This document shows positions 17,805 through 26,372 of a stretch of 64,000 bases of DNA, in pieces. Both the position numbers and the translations under genes were made by a program. Numbering within the stretch: the first letter of the stretch is position 1; the number at the start of each line of letters is the position of its first letter. Source of the DNA: Micromonospora sp. C95 (lineage in GTDB: Bacteria > Actinomycetota > Actinomycetes > Mycobacteriales > Micromonosporaceae). Location: positions 73,672 to 137,671 of the forward strand of contig NZ_JAGPXT010000015.1 of the NCBI RefSeq assembly GCF_018070465.1. The letters run 5' to 3'. The notes beneath the pieces are model-generated. The model did no database searches. It saw nothing but the letters and a program-made list of their open reading frames with translations, and was not told the DNA's origin.

Positions 17805-19351
17805 CCGAGCTTGAACTGCCGCCGATCGACTACGCGGCGATCGCGCCGATCCTGATCATGCTGGGCGCGGCGGTGGTCGGGGTGCTGATCGAGGCGTTCG
17901 TGCCCCGGCGGCTGCGGCATCCCGTGCAGCTGCCGCTGGCGGTGTTGGCGGTGCTCGCGGCGCTGACCATGGTCGTGGTCAACGCCGACAAGCGGGTGAT
18001 CACCATTGGCGTGATCGCTGTCGATGGGCCGACGCTGTTCCTCCAGGGCGCGATCCTCGCCCTGTCGGCGGTGGCGCTGCTGCTGCTCGGCGAGCGGGCG
18101 GTCGAGCGGGGCGGGGCGTTCGTCGCCCAGGCCGCGGTGACCGCCGACTCGCCGGAGGACCGCCAGCAGGCGGAGAAGGCCGGTGGCGCGGGCGAGGTGT
18201 ACCCGCTGACCACCTTCGCGATCGCCGGCATGCTGATCTTCGTGTCGGCGAACGACCTGCTGACCATGTTCATCGCACTCGAGGTCTTCTCGTTGCCGCT
18301 CTACCTGCTCTGCGCGCTGGCCCGTCGCCGGCGGCTGCTGAGCCAGGAGGCGGCGATGAAGTACTTCCTGCTCGGTGCGTACGCCTCGGCCTTCTTCCTG
18401 TTCGGCCTGGCGCTGATCTACGGCTTCACCGCGGGCCTGGGCGACCGGGCCGCCGGGGTGGACTTCGCCACCGTCAACGCGGCCGTGGCGAACTCGACGG
18501 CCAGCCCGGTGCTGCTCTTCGCCGGTATGGCGCTCGTCGCCATCGGTCTGCTGTTCAAGGCGGCCGCCGCACCGTTCCACGTCTGGACGCCGGACGTCTA
18601 CCAGGGCGCTCCGACGCCGTTGACCGGGTTCATGGCGGCCTGCACCAAGGTCGCCGCGTTCGGTGCCCTGCTGCGGGTGTTCCACGTGGCCTTCGAGGGG
18701 GCCCGGTGGGACTTCACTCCGGTGCTGGGCGCGGTGGCGGTGCTGACCATGCTGGTCGGTGCGCTGTTCGCGGTGACCCAGACCGACATCAAGCGGCTGC
18801 TGGCGTACTCGTCCATCGCCAACGCCGGCTACCTGCTCGTCGGTGTGCTCGCGCCGGGCAGCGGAGGGCTTTCCGGCACGATGTTCTACCTGGTCGCCTA
18901 CGGCTTCACGGTGTTGGCCGCGATCGCGGTGGTGACCCTGGTACGCGACGCCGACGGGGAAGCCACGCACCTGTCCCGCTGGGCCGGGCTGGGCAAGCGG
19001 TCGCCGGTCTACGCCGCCGTGTTCACCTTCGTCCTGCTGGCCTTCGCGGGTATCCCGATGACCAGCGGCTTCACCAGCAAGTTCGCGGTCTTCGGTCCGG
19101 CGCTGGACGGTGGGCAGGTGTGGTTGGTCATCGCGGGTGTGCTGACCAGCATGGTGCTGGCCTTCCCGTACCTGCGGGTCGTGGTGCTGATGTGGCTCTC
19201 CGAGCCGGGCGATGCGACGCCGACGGTGGCCGTGCCCGGTGCGCTCACCTCGGCCGCACTGGTGATCGGGGTGCTCGCCACGCTGGTGCTCGGCGTCGCG
19301 CCGGCACCGCTGCTCGACCTCGCCTCCTCGGCCGCCGACTTCGTCCGGTAA
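17801..19351 (+). CDS. nuoN: NADH-quinone oxidoreductase subunit N
   Basis: The 516-residue last subunit of the operon is the third antiporter-like membrane protein. The conserved glutamate of IALEVFSLPLYLLCAL, the lysine of LLFKAAAAPFHVWTPDVYQG and the KRLLAYSSIANAGYLLVG segment are present. An acidic loop (residues about 112-127) between helices is an actinobacterial insertion. The operon ends at the hairpin 17 bases downstream. Confidence 0.96.
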   Translation: MTELELPPIDYAAIAPILIMLGAAVVGVLIEAFVPRRLRHPVQLPLAVLAVLAALTMVVVNADKRVITIGVIAVDGPTLFLQGAILALSAVALLLLGERAVERGGAFVAQAAVTADSPEDRQQAEKAGGAGEVYPLTTFAIAGMLIFVSANDLLTMFIALEVFSLPLYLLCALARRRRLLSQEAAMKYFLLGAYASAFFLFGLALIYGFTAGLGDRAAGVDFATVNAAVANSTASPVLLFAGMALVAIGLLFKAAAAPFHVWTPDVYQGAPTPLTGFMAACTKVAAFGALLRVFHVAFEGARWDFTPVLGAVAVLTMLVGALFAVTQTDIKRLLAYSSIANAGYLLVGVLAPGSGGLSGTMFYLVAYGFTVLAAIAVVTLVRDADGEATHLSRWAGLGKRSPVYAAVFTFVLLAFAGIPMTSGFTSKFAVFGPALDGGQVWLVIAGVLTSMVLAFPYLRVVVLMWLSEPGDATPTVAVPGALTSAALVIGVLATLVLGVAPAPLLDLASSAADFVR

Positions 19352-19367
19352 CGGCTGACCTGCCGAT

Positions 19368-19402
19368 CGAGGGCCGGACCACACGCTGTGGGCCGGCCCT
19401 CG
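19368..19402 (+). terminator. Terminator of the nuo operon
   Basis: CGAGGGCCGG at 19368-19377 pairs perfectly with CCGGCCCTCG at 19393-19402, and the inner CCACA/TGTGG extends the stem around a short CGC loop. It begins 17 bases after the nuoN stop. Confidence 0.8.
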
Positions 19403-19457
19403 TCGCGTATCCCCGGTCCGGTGCAGGTCGAACGTGTGTGGCATGGTTGGAGGCGTG

Positions 19458-20528
19458 GTGATTAGGGGTGGCGAGGGTTCAGGTGTCACCGGCTCCGGTG
19501 GTCGCCGGAGCCGTTCCGGCGCGGCTCAGTTCGGCGCGCTCGGCCTCCACCTCGCCGATCCGCGCAGTGAGGAGTCCGTCCTCGGCGTGCTGGAGGCGGT
19601 CGAGGCGGAGTTGCTGGCGAGCATCGCCAGCGCCGACCCGTTCGTCACCGAGGCGGCCCGGCACCTGGTGGAGGCCGGCGGGAAGCGGTTCCGGCCGTTG
19701 CTGGTGGCGCTGGGCGCCCAGTTCGGCGACCCGGCCCGGTCCGAGGTCGTGTCGGCGGCCGTGGTGGTGGAGCTGACCCACCTGGCCACGCTCTACCACG
19801 ACGACGTGATGGACGAGGCGTCGGTGCGCCGTGGCGCACCCAGCGCCAACTCACGCTGGACCAACTCGGTGGCCATTCTGGTCGGCGACTACCTCTTCGC
19901 CCGGGCTGCGGACGTGGCAGCCGAGCTGGGCCCCGACGCGGTACGCCTGCAGGCTCGGACGTTCGCTCGGCTGGTGCACGGGCAGATCGCCGAGACCATC
20001 GGCCCCCGGGCCGGTGACGATCCGGTGGCGCACTACCTGCGGGTGATCGCCGAGAAGACCGGTTCCCTGATCGCCACCAGTGCGCATTTCGGTGCCCAGT
20101 TCAGTGGGGCCGCCCCGGAACAGGTGACGGCGCTGGCCGGGTACGGCGAAACCATCGGTGTGGCCTTCCAGCTCTCCGACGACCTGCTCGACATCGCCAG
20201 CGAGTCGACGGAGTCGGGCAAGACCCCCGGCACCGACCTGCGGGAGGGCGTGCCCACCCTGCCGGTGCTCTACGCCCTCTCCGCCGACGACGCCGACGCC
20301 GCCTCCGTGCGGCTGCGGGAGATCCTGGCCACCGGGCCACTGACCGACGACACCCTGCACGCCGAGGCGCTCGGTCTGCTCCGCGAGAGCCCGGCGCTCA
20401 AGCGCGCCCGCGAGACCGTCCGCAGCTACGCCGAGGACGCCCGCGCCCACCTCGCGCCCCTCCCACCCGGCCCGGCCCGCCGCGCCCTCGAATCCCTCTG
20501 CGACCACATCGCCGACCGCACCAGCTAA
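19458..20528 (+). CDS. Polyprenyl diphosphate synthase (menaquinone side chain)
   Basis: A trans-type isoprenyl diphosphate synthase that extends allylic diphosphates with IPP. Both aspartate-rich motifs are present: LYHDDVMDEASVRRG (first DDxxD) and QLSDDLLDIASES (second). The GKRFRPLLV substrate motif lies near the N-terminus. The length of about 356 residues fits long-chain synthases. Position directly after nuo and near menG suggests that it makes the menaquinone tail. The start is uncertain: GTG 19455 and GTG 19458 follow GGAGG, and the first 25 residues are low-complexity. Confidence 0.88.
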   Translation: MIRGGEGSGVTGSGGRRSRSGAAQFGALGLHLADPRSEESVLGVLEAVEAELLASIASADPFVTEAARHLVEAGGKRFRPLLVALGAQFGDPARSEVVSAAVVVELTHLATLYHDDVMDEASVRRGAPSANSRWTNSVAILVGDYLFARAADVAAELGPDAVRLQARTFARLVHGQIAETIGPRAGDDPVAHYLRVIAEKTGSLIATSAHFGAQFSGAAPEQVTALAGYGETIGVAFQLSDDLLDIASESTESGKTPGTDLREGVPTLPVLYALSADDADAASVRLREILATGPLTDDTLHAEALGLLRESPALKRARETVRSYAEDARAHLAPLPPGPARRALESLCDHIADRTS

Positions 20529-20548
20529 CCCCACCCCACCTCCGTCGG

Positions 20549-20606
20549 GTTGATCAAAGTTTTAGTCGCCGTCCGCGCGAATCCAGACGCAAACTTCTTG
20601 ATCAAC
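20549..20606. repeat. Imperfect palindrome with GTTGATCAA ends, between convergent genes
   Basis: GTTGATCAA at 20549-20557 pairs with TTGATCAAC at 20598-20606, extended by AGTTT/AAACTT pairing with small bulges. The right arm contains the stop codon of the MFS gene. It probably terminates both convergent transcripts. From general knowledge, GTTGATCA-type palindromes recur in Micromonosporaceae genomes, but copy number cannot be checked here. Confidence 0.6.
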
Positions 20607-21789
20607 GTGACAGGTCTGGGGTGGGGAGGAGTGGGGTGGCGGTGAGCATGAGGGCGGCGGCGGCGAGCATGGCGGCGGCAGCGGCGAGCCACATCGCGGG
20701 ATAGCCGGCTGCGGCGGCCAGCGGACCCAGGGCGAGCGGGCCGACAAAGCCGCCAGCGTACACCCCGGTCTGGGTGATCGAGGTGGCGGCGGCCGGTGCC
20801 TGCGGATGCAGTTGGACCACCGCGAAGTTCATCAGCCCCGGCCAGGACCAGCCGAGACCGAAGCCGAGCACCACGCCCACGACCAGGGGGCCCGGACCGG
20901 CCGCGGCGAGCAGGCCCAGACCTACCGCGCCGGCCACCAGCAGGCCGGCGATCACCGCGACGTGTCCGCCGGTGCGGCGGTCGGCCAGCCAGCCGATCCC
21001 GATCCGGGCCGCGACGCAGACCGCGCTGCCGAGGGTCAGGGTGAGCCCGGCCATTCCCGGATCGAGCCCTCGGTCGACCGAGGCATCGACCACGAAGGTG
21101 CCAAGCGCGTTCGCCGCTCCTGCGGCCAGCGTCGCGGCCACGCCGACAAGGATCAGCCCCGGGCTCGGGCCGCCGGTACGGCCGGTGCGGCGCCGCGCGG
21201 GCCGGGCGCCCTGCGAGGGTACGGCCGGCAGTGCGGCAAGTGCGGCACCGGCCGCCGCCACGAAGGCCCAACGCCAACCGACGGTCAGCGCGAGGGTGGG
21301 TACCGCCACGCCGGCGAGCAGTGTGGAGACCGGAATGGCCGCCTGCTTGACGCCGAACGACAGGCCCTGCCGACGGGGCGGGACGTGCCGGGCGAGCAGG
21401 GCGTTGCTGGACAACTGGCCGAGTGCGTTCGCGGTGCCCGCGACGGCGAGCAGACCGACAAGCACCGGATACGAGCGGGCGGCCACCGCCACGGCCAGCA
21501 AGGCACCGGCGGACACCCCGATGCCGGCGCGGGCCACCACGGCGGCGCCCCACCGTTCGACGAGGGCACCGGAGGGCACCGAGGCGAGGGCGCCGACGCC
21601 GAAGTAGACCGCCACGACGAGTCCCAGGCCGGCGGGAGAGAAGCCCAATTCCTCCCGCATCTGCACGGCGAGGCCGCCGACCAGGAAGACCGGCAGGACG
21701 CAGACGATCGTGACAGTGACCGCTACCGCACTTGCCCGGACGGGTCGTGCGGCGGTTCCCAAGGGGTGCGCAGGGGCGATGTGGGTCAT
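20602..21789 (-). CDS. MFS transporter
   Basis: A 395-residue protein with about 12 transmembrane segments in two halves, of the CynX/NimT-like major facilitator type. The first cytoplasmic loop shows the family pattern VPSGALVERWGAAVVARAG, and the second half a related RIGIGWLADRRTGG loop. The substrate cannot be inferred. The ATG is at 21789. It is convergent with the polyprenyl synthase gene and divergent from the IclR gene, which may regulate it. Confidence 0.82.
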   Translation of the reverse strand: MTHIAPAHPLGTAARPVRASAVAVTVTIVCVLPVFLVGGLAVQMREELGFSPAGLGLVVAVYFGVGALASVPSGALVERWGAAVVARAGIGVSAGALLAVAVAARSYPVLVGLLAVAGTANALGQLSSNALLARHVPPRRQGLSFGVKQAAIPVSTLLAGVAVPTLALTVGWRWAFVAAAGAALAALPAVPSQGARPARRRTGRTGGPSPGLILVGVAATLAAGAANALGTFVVDASVDRGLDPGMAGLTLTLGSAVCVAARIGIGWLADRRTGGHVAVIAGLLVAGAVGLGLLAAAGPGPLVVGVVLGFGLGWSWPGLMNFAVVQLHPQAPAAATSITQTGVYAGGFVGPLALGPLAAAAGYPAMWLAAAAAMLAAAALMLTATPLLPTPDLSR

Positions 21790-21944
21790 GGTGCGGCCAA
21801 CCTACGCCAGCCGCACGGCGACGACGGAAAGTGAGGTGAACTTCACATCTAGTATTCGATTACCTTGGATCATCCACCCGATCAGGCGTTTCGCGGCGGG
21901 CCGCTTTTTCATATGGTGTAAGTCCCCCGGTGGCGGAGGTGGTT

Positions 21945-22727
21945 GTGCGTGACCCCCTGGCGGAACCTTCGGACCTGATCCGAAGTGTCTCCCGCGCGCT
22001 TCGAGTGCTCGAGTCGGTCGGTCGTGCCCCCCGGGGCCTGACGGTCAAACAGATCGCCCGCCGCTGCGAGCTGACCGTGGCCACCACGTACCACCTGGTT
22101 CGCACCCTCGCGTACGAGGGCTACGTGATCCGTCGGGAGGACGGCACGTACATCGTGGGGCTGGAGATTGCCGACCGCTACCGCGAGCTGGTCTCTGCGT
22201 TCCGCGGCTCACCAGCGATCGGGGAGAGCCTGCGTCGGGCAGCCCTGGAGACCGGCTGGAGTCATTTCCTGGGCCGATTCGTGGGTGGCCAGGTGGCGAT
22301 CACCGCGGTGGCGGAGGGCCACCGCTCGCCGTACCTGGAGGATCTCGTTCCCGGGTTCGACGAGGGCGCGCATGCGACCGCGCTCGGCAAGGCCCTGCTC
22401 GCCACACTCACCGCCGAGCAGCGCCACCGTTACCTGCGCGAGTACGGCATGCGCCCGTTCACCAGCGCGACCCTCACCAGCCCCGAGGCCTTCGAGGCCG
22501 ACCTGTCGGCGGGTGACCGGCGCGGGATGCAGTTGGAGCTGGGCCAGTTCCGGCAGGGCGTGGCCTGCGCCGCCGTGCTGGTGAGCCCGGACAAGGACAT
22601 GGAACGGCGGACGGTGCTGGCCTGCGCGCTGCCGGCCAGCGAGATGATGACCTCCGCCCGAGTGGTCCGGACGAAACTGCTCGCCGCCGCGCGTAGCATC
22701 GCCGACGGGCTGGCCGCCGACAACTGA
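21945..22727 (+). CDS. IclR family transcriptional regulator
   Basis: A 260-residue regulator. The N-terminal winged helix (about residues 8-65) includes the recognition region LTVKQIARRCELTVATTYHL, followed by the YEGYVIRREDGTYIVG wing. The C-terminal effector domain carries the family motif ATALGKALLATL. GTG 21945 is preferred because GGAGG lies seven bases upstream; GTG 21930 has no such site. Targets are unknown; the divergently transcribed MFS gene is the obvious candidate. Confidence 0.88.
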   Translation: MRDPLAEPSDLIRSVSRALRVLESVGRAPRGLTVKQIARRCELTVATTYHLVRTLAYEGYVIRREDGTYIVGLEIADRYRELVSAFRGSPAIGESLRRAALETGWSHFLGRFVGGQVAITAVAEGHRSPYLEDLVPGFDEGAHATALGKALLATLTAEQRHRYLREYGMRPFTSATLTSPEAFEADLSAGDRRGMQLELGQFRQGVACAAVLVSPDKDMERRTVLACALPASEMMTSARVVRTKLLAAARSIADGLAADN

Positions 22728-22744
22728 TCCTCGACACCTGCCGA

Positions 22745-22777
22745 GACGGCCCCCTCCCTGGTGGGGAGAGGGCCGTC
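22745..22777. terminator. Bidirectional terminator between iclR-type and phoX-type genes
   Basis: GACGGCCC at 22745-22752 pairs with GGGCCGTC at 22770-22777, with an inner CTCCC/GGGAG stem after one mismatch. It lies between two convergent genes, 17 bases from one stop and 32 from the other. Confidence 0.7.
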
Positions 22778-22809
22778 GGATGGGCGGCCGGCGCGATGCC
22801 GGGGCGGGG

Positions 22810-24933
22810 TCAGCTACCGACCGGTCCGCCGTCCAGCCGCCAGGTCACCACCACACCCGGCTTGGCGTAGTCGCCGTCGGGCCAGGTGGAGGCCGGGTTG
22901 TCGATCGTGAAACCGCTGATCTCACCCGGGTGCTGCACGGCCACGAAGACCGAGCGGTTGTCCTCGGTGATGAACGGACCGCAGGTCTCCGCACCGACCG
23001 GCACCGTCAGGAACTGCTTCAGGTGGCCCCGCTCCGGGCCCTCGATCGCCGTGGCGAAGAGGCCGTCGTTGCTGTCCAGCGCGTTGCCGTCGGTGGAGAT
23101 CCAGAGGTTGCCGGTGGCATCGAACGCCACGTTATCCGGGCAGGAGATCGGCGAGACCTTGGTCTTGTCGTACCCGGCGAAGTAGGTCGACGGGTCCGCC
23201 GGGTCGCCGCAGACGATCGGCAGCGACCACTTGAACGTGTCGGAGGTGTTGTCCCCCCGGTCCTCGACCAGTTCCAGGATCTGCCCGTGCCGGTTGGCGG
23301 TACGCGGGTTGGCCTCGTCCGGTGCCGGGTTGCTGCCGACCCCACGGTTCGAGTTGTTGGTAAGCGCCACGTACACCTTGCCGGTGAGCAGGCTCGGCTC
23401 GACGTCCTCCGGACGGTCCATCTTGGTCGCACCGACCTTGTCCCCCGCGAACCGGGTGAAGGTCAGCACCTCGGCGGCGGTCATTCCGTCCACGTAGGAG
23501 CGGTTACCGCTGACCAGCTTGATCCAGCGGCCCCGGCCGTTGAAGGCACCGTCACTGGGCAGGGTGCCGGAGCCGTCGATCTCACCGGCGCTGGTCTGGT
23601 CGAGCTTGGCGACGTAGAGGGTGCCCGACTCCAGCAGCGTCAGGTTGTGCTTGCGGGCGACCCAGGAGTTCCCCTTCATGAACTTCTTGTCGGAGACGAA
23701 CTTGTACAGGTAGTCGAAGCGCTCGTCGTCGCCCATGTACGCGACCACGTGTCCGTTGCGGGCGACGATCACGTTCGCGCCCTCGTGCTTGAACCGGCCG
23801 AGCGCGGTGTGCTTGCGCGGGCGGCTCTCCGGGTCGAACGGATCGATCTCCACGACCCACCCGTGCCGGTTGGCCTCGTTGGGGTGCTTGGCGAGGTCGA
23901 AGCGCTCGGCGGCCCGGTCCCACTTGCGGCTGCCGCTCGGGTAGCGGGCGCTGGTGCTGATCCCGTAGCGGGCCAGCCGGGCCTTCTCCGACTCCGGCGC
24001 CGCGTCGCCGCCGACGAAGTACTGGTTGAAGTTCTCCTCGCCGGAGAGCACCGTGCCCCAGGGAGTGACGCCGCCGGCGCAGTTGTTGAGCGTGCCGATG
24101 ACCGTACGACCCTTCGGGTCGGCGGCCGTCTTCACGAACGACGAGCCGGCGGCCGGGCCGGTCAGCTCGAACTTGCTGCTCAGCGCGTCGACCCGGCGGT
24201 TGTACGGCCGGCGGCCGGAGTCGACGACCTGCCACTGGCCGGTGCCGTCGACCCGCTCGATCTCCACCACGGACATGCCGTGCGCGGCCATCGCCACCTT
24301 CACCTGCTCGACGCTCAGCGCGTCCTGGCTGGTGAAGCCTGGGAACATCAGGTCCTCGTTGGTGTACTCGTGGTTGACCACCAGCAGCGCCCGCTTGCCG
24401 CGCTTGTCCAGCGGGAGCACGCCGACGAAGTCGTTGTTGTAGCCGAACTGCTTGGCCTGCGCGGCGGCGGTCTGCCGGCGCAGGTTGAACTCCGGCGCGC
24501 CGGGCACCACCGGGTCGCCCCAGCGGATGATGACGGCGTGGTCGTAGCCGTTCGGGACGACGAAGGTGTCGAGGGTGTTCGGCGGGATCGGCTTGAAGGT
24601 CAGGGCACCGCTGCCCGGGCGACGGCCGGCCGCCGCCGGCTGACCGGCCGGGGGCACCGGGGGAACCGGGGCTGCGGCGGCGGGAGTCGCGCCGGCCAGC
24701 GCGCCGGCCGCAGCGCCGCTGAAACCGAGCACCAGGGCGCCGACCGCCCCGGCGCGGACCACACCGCGGCGGCTGACCTCGGCGTTCACCATGTCACCGA
24801 AGTACGCGTTGTCGGAGGTGTTGGGTACCGGATGGTCACAGGCGTTGCCGCAGCGGTAGAGGCAGGTCATGGCGTCGCGGCTGCCGTGGCGGGGGGTGCC
24901 CAGCAGCGGGAGCAGCCGGGGACGGTCGCTCAT
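22810..24933 (-). CDS. PhoX-like secreted phosphatase (DUF839 family)
   Basis: A 707-residue protein of the PhoX/DUF839 family, calcium- and iron-dependent alkaline phosphatases released outside the membrane. The first 50 residues hold three cysteines and precede a twin-arginine signal SRRGVVRAG (arginines 55-56) and a hydrophobic stretch ending in Ala-rich sequence, so export is by Tat. The VVNHEYTNED segment and repeated Asp/Glu-rich blocks (CAGGVTPWGT, LSGEENFNQYF, DRPEDVEPS) match the beta-propeller active site. The ATG at 24933 follows AGGAGG within the palindrome GGAGGATCCTCC. It is divergent from the ECF sigma gene. Confidence 0.87.
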   Translation of the reverse strand: MSDRPRLLPLLGTPRHGSRDAMTCLYRCGNACDHPVPNTSDNAYFGDMVNAEVSRRGVVRAGAVGALVLGFSGAAAGALAGATPAAAAPVPPVPPAGQPAAAGRRPGSGALTFKPIPPNTLDTFVVPNGYDHAVIIRWGDPVVPGAPEFNLRRQTAAAQAKQFGYNNDFVGVLPLDKRGKRALLVVNHEYTNEDLMFPGFTSQDALSVEQVKVAMAAHGMSVVEIERVDGTGQWQVVDSGRRPYNRRVDALSSKFELTGPAAGSSFVKTAADPKGRTVIGTLNNCAGGVTPWGTVLSGEENFNQYFVGGDAAPESEKARLARYGISTSARYPSGSRKWDRAAERFDLAKHPNEANRHGWVVEIDPFDPESRPRKHTALGRFKHEGANVIVARNGHVVAYMGDDERFDYLYKFVSDKKFMKGNSWVARKHNLTLLESGTLYVAKLDQTSAGEIDGSGTLPSDGAFNGRGRWIKLVSGNRSYVDGMTAAEVLTFTRFAGDKVGATKMDRPEDVEPSLLTGKVYVALTNNSNRGVGSNPAPDEANPRTANRHGQILELVEDRGDNTSDTFKWSLPIVCGDPADPSTYFAGYDKTKVSPISCPDNVAFDATGNLWISTDGNALDSNDGLFATAIEGPERGHLKQFLTVPVGAETCGPFITEDNRSVFVAVQHPGEISGFTIDNPASTWPDGDYAKPGVVVTWRLDGGPVGS

Positions 24934-25082
24934 GGGGAGGATCCTCCTGAGGGTCGGTGCACGTCGGTGCAGGTCACCGACGCGTACCCGCCGGACGCTA
25001 GGGCGGCGTGGTGAGCGAGGGTCGGCGTCGATGTGAACCAGCGATGAACTCCACCCCCGGGAATCCCAGGTTGAGCTGGGAA

Positions 25083-25110
25083 TGAACCGTTCGGCGTGAC
25101 AGGACGTATC
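25083..25110 (+). promoter_or_regulatory. Candidate ECF (SigL-type) autoregulatory promoter
   Basis: TGAACC at 25083-25088 and CGTATC at 25105-25110 are separated by 16 bases. This matches the TGAACC/CGT pattern described for mycobacterial SigL promoters. A second TGAACC lies at 25034-25039 without a matching -10. If used, transcription starts near 25117, inside the longest reading frame of the sigma gene. Confidence 0.4.
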
Positions 25111-25674
25111 TCTGGTCGTAACACCGCGCCCGCTCGCGCCGAGAGCGAGGAGAAGACCATCAGCGACCACGACGCCCACCTGCTGCGCGCCCTGCACGAC
25201 GAGCATGCCGAGGCGCTGTACGCGCACGCGCTGCGGCTGGTCAACGGCGACCGGCAGCGCGCCGAGGACCTGGTGCAGGAGACGCTGCTGCGGGCCTGGC
25301 GGCATCCGGAGTCGCTCGACCCGCGGCGCGGTTCGGTGCGCGCCTGGCTCTTCACCACCGCCCGTAACCTGGCGATCGACGCCTGGCGGCGACGGTCCAC
25401 CCGGGTCGGCGAGGTGTACACCGACGAACTTCCCGAGCCGCCGGAGGTCGTCGACGAGACCGAACGAGCCGTCGAGGCGTGGACGGTCGCGGAGGCGCTC
25501 AACCGGCTCAGTCCCTCGCACCGCGACGTCCTGGTGGAGTGCTTCTACCAGGGGCGGTCGGTCTCCGAGGCGGCGTCGCGGCTGGGGGTTCCGCCCGGCA
25601 CGGTGAAGTCCCGCACCCACTACGCGCTGCGCTCCCTGCGGCTGGTCCTGGCCGAGATGGGGGTGACCGGATGA
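25096..25674 (+). CDS. ECF sigma factor (SigL-like)
   Basis: A sigma-70 family ECF factor of up to 192 residues. Region 2 is seen as DEHAEALYAHALRL through AEDLVQETLLRAWRHPE and ARNLAIDAWRRR. Region 4 is LNRLSPSHRDVLVECFYQG with the recognition helix SVSEAASRLGVPPGTVKSR. The immediate downstream gene is a zinc-finger anti-sigma factor, overlapping by ATGA. The start is unclear: GTG 25096 lies upstream of the likely -10 element, whereas ATC 25159 has GAGGAG six bases upstream but is a rare start codon. Autoregulation and control of the divergent phoX-type gene are plausible. Confidence 0.88.
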   Translation: MTGRISGRNTAPARAESEEKTISDHDAHLLRALHDEHAEALYAHALRLVNGDRQRAEDLVQETLLRAWRHPESLDPRRGSVRAWLFTTARNLAIDAWRRRSTRVGEVYTDELPEPPEVVDETERAVEAWTVAEALNRLSPSHRDVLVECFYQGRSVSEAASRLGVPPGTVKSRTHYALRSLRLVLAEMGVTG

Positions 25675-26363
25675 ACCGTTGCGAGTTCGCGTACGACGAC
25701 GGGGCGTACGTGCTGGGCGCGCTCTCCCCAGCCGACCGGGTGGCCTACGAACGGCACCTCGTCGACTGCCCGGCCTGCCAGCAGTCGGTCTCCGAGATCG
25801 CCGTGCTGCCCGGTCTGCTCGGCCGGTTGGATCCGGCCAGCCTGGAACAGTTCCTCCCGCCGCCGGAGAACCCCCGGGTGCCCGAACTGCTCAACGCCGC
25901 CCGGGAGCGCCGACGCCGTGAGCGGCAGGCCGGCCGGCTGCGGTACGCGGTCATCGGGCTGGCCGCCGCCGCGTTCGCGCTGGTGGTCGGCCTCGGGGTG
26001 GCCATGATGCTGCCCGGGCAGGTGCTGAACGGGCCGGGTGCCCCGGTGCGGATGGTGCAGATGCAACCGGTCGCCGGCACGGTGCCGGTGCACGCCGAGA
26101 TCGGCCTGACCGGCACCAACTGGGGTACCGAGGTGACCATGCACTGCGGCTACGACGAGCGGGCCGGGTACGGCAAGGCGAACGCCTTCCGGCTGGTGGC
26201 GCACGCCGGGGACGGCTCGCAGGAGCAGATCGGTTCCTGGTTGGCCGCCCCCGGCGACGACCTGCGGATCACCGGGGCGACCCGGTTCACCAACGCCGAG
26301 TTGGTCCGGCTGGAACTGATCCGTGCCGACGGCACTCCCGTGCTCGCCTACGAGGTCCGCTGA
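25671..26363 (+). CDS. Zinc-binding anti-sigma factor (RslA-like)
   Basis: A 230-residue membrane-bound partner of the ECF sigma factor. The N-terminal ZAS domain has H29-x3-C33-x2-C36 (HLVDCPAC), which in this class binds zinc and can respond to thiol oxidation. A single transmembrane segment is at about residues 93-115. The outside domain (residues 125-230) is a beta-rich, zf-HC2-linked sensor like that of RslA. The ATG overlaps the sigma stop, giving equal expression of the pair. Confidence 0.88.
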   Translation: MNRCEFAYDDGAYVLGALSPADRVAYERHLVDCPACQQSVSEIAVLPGLLGRLDPASLEQFLPPPENPRVPELLNAARERRRRERQAGRLRYAVIGLAAAAFALVVGLGVAMMLPGQVLNGPGAPVRMVQMQPVAGTVPVHAEIGLTGTNWGTEVTMHCGYDERAGYGKANAFRLVAHAGDGSQEQIGSWLAAPGDDLRITGATRFTNAELVRLELIRADGTPVLAYEVR

Positions 26364-26372
26364 GCCGGGCCG

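Noticed and set aside
22780..25014. 744-codon plus-strand open frame opposite the PhoX-like gene
   Set aside because: Antisense to a protein with clear family motifs and a Tat signal; no ribosome-binding site.
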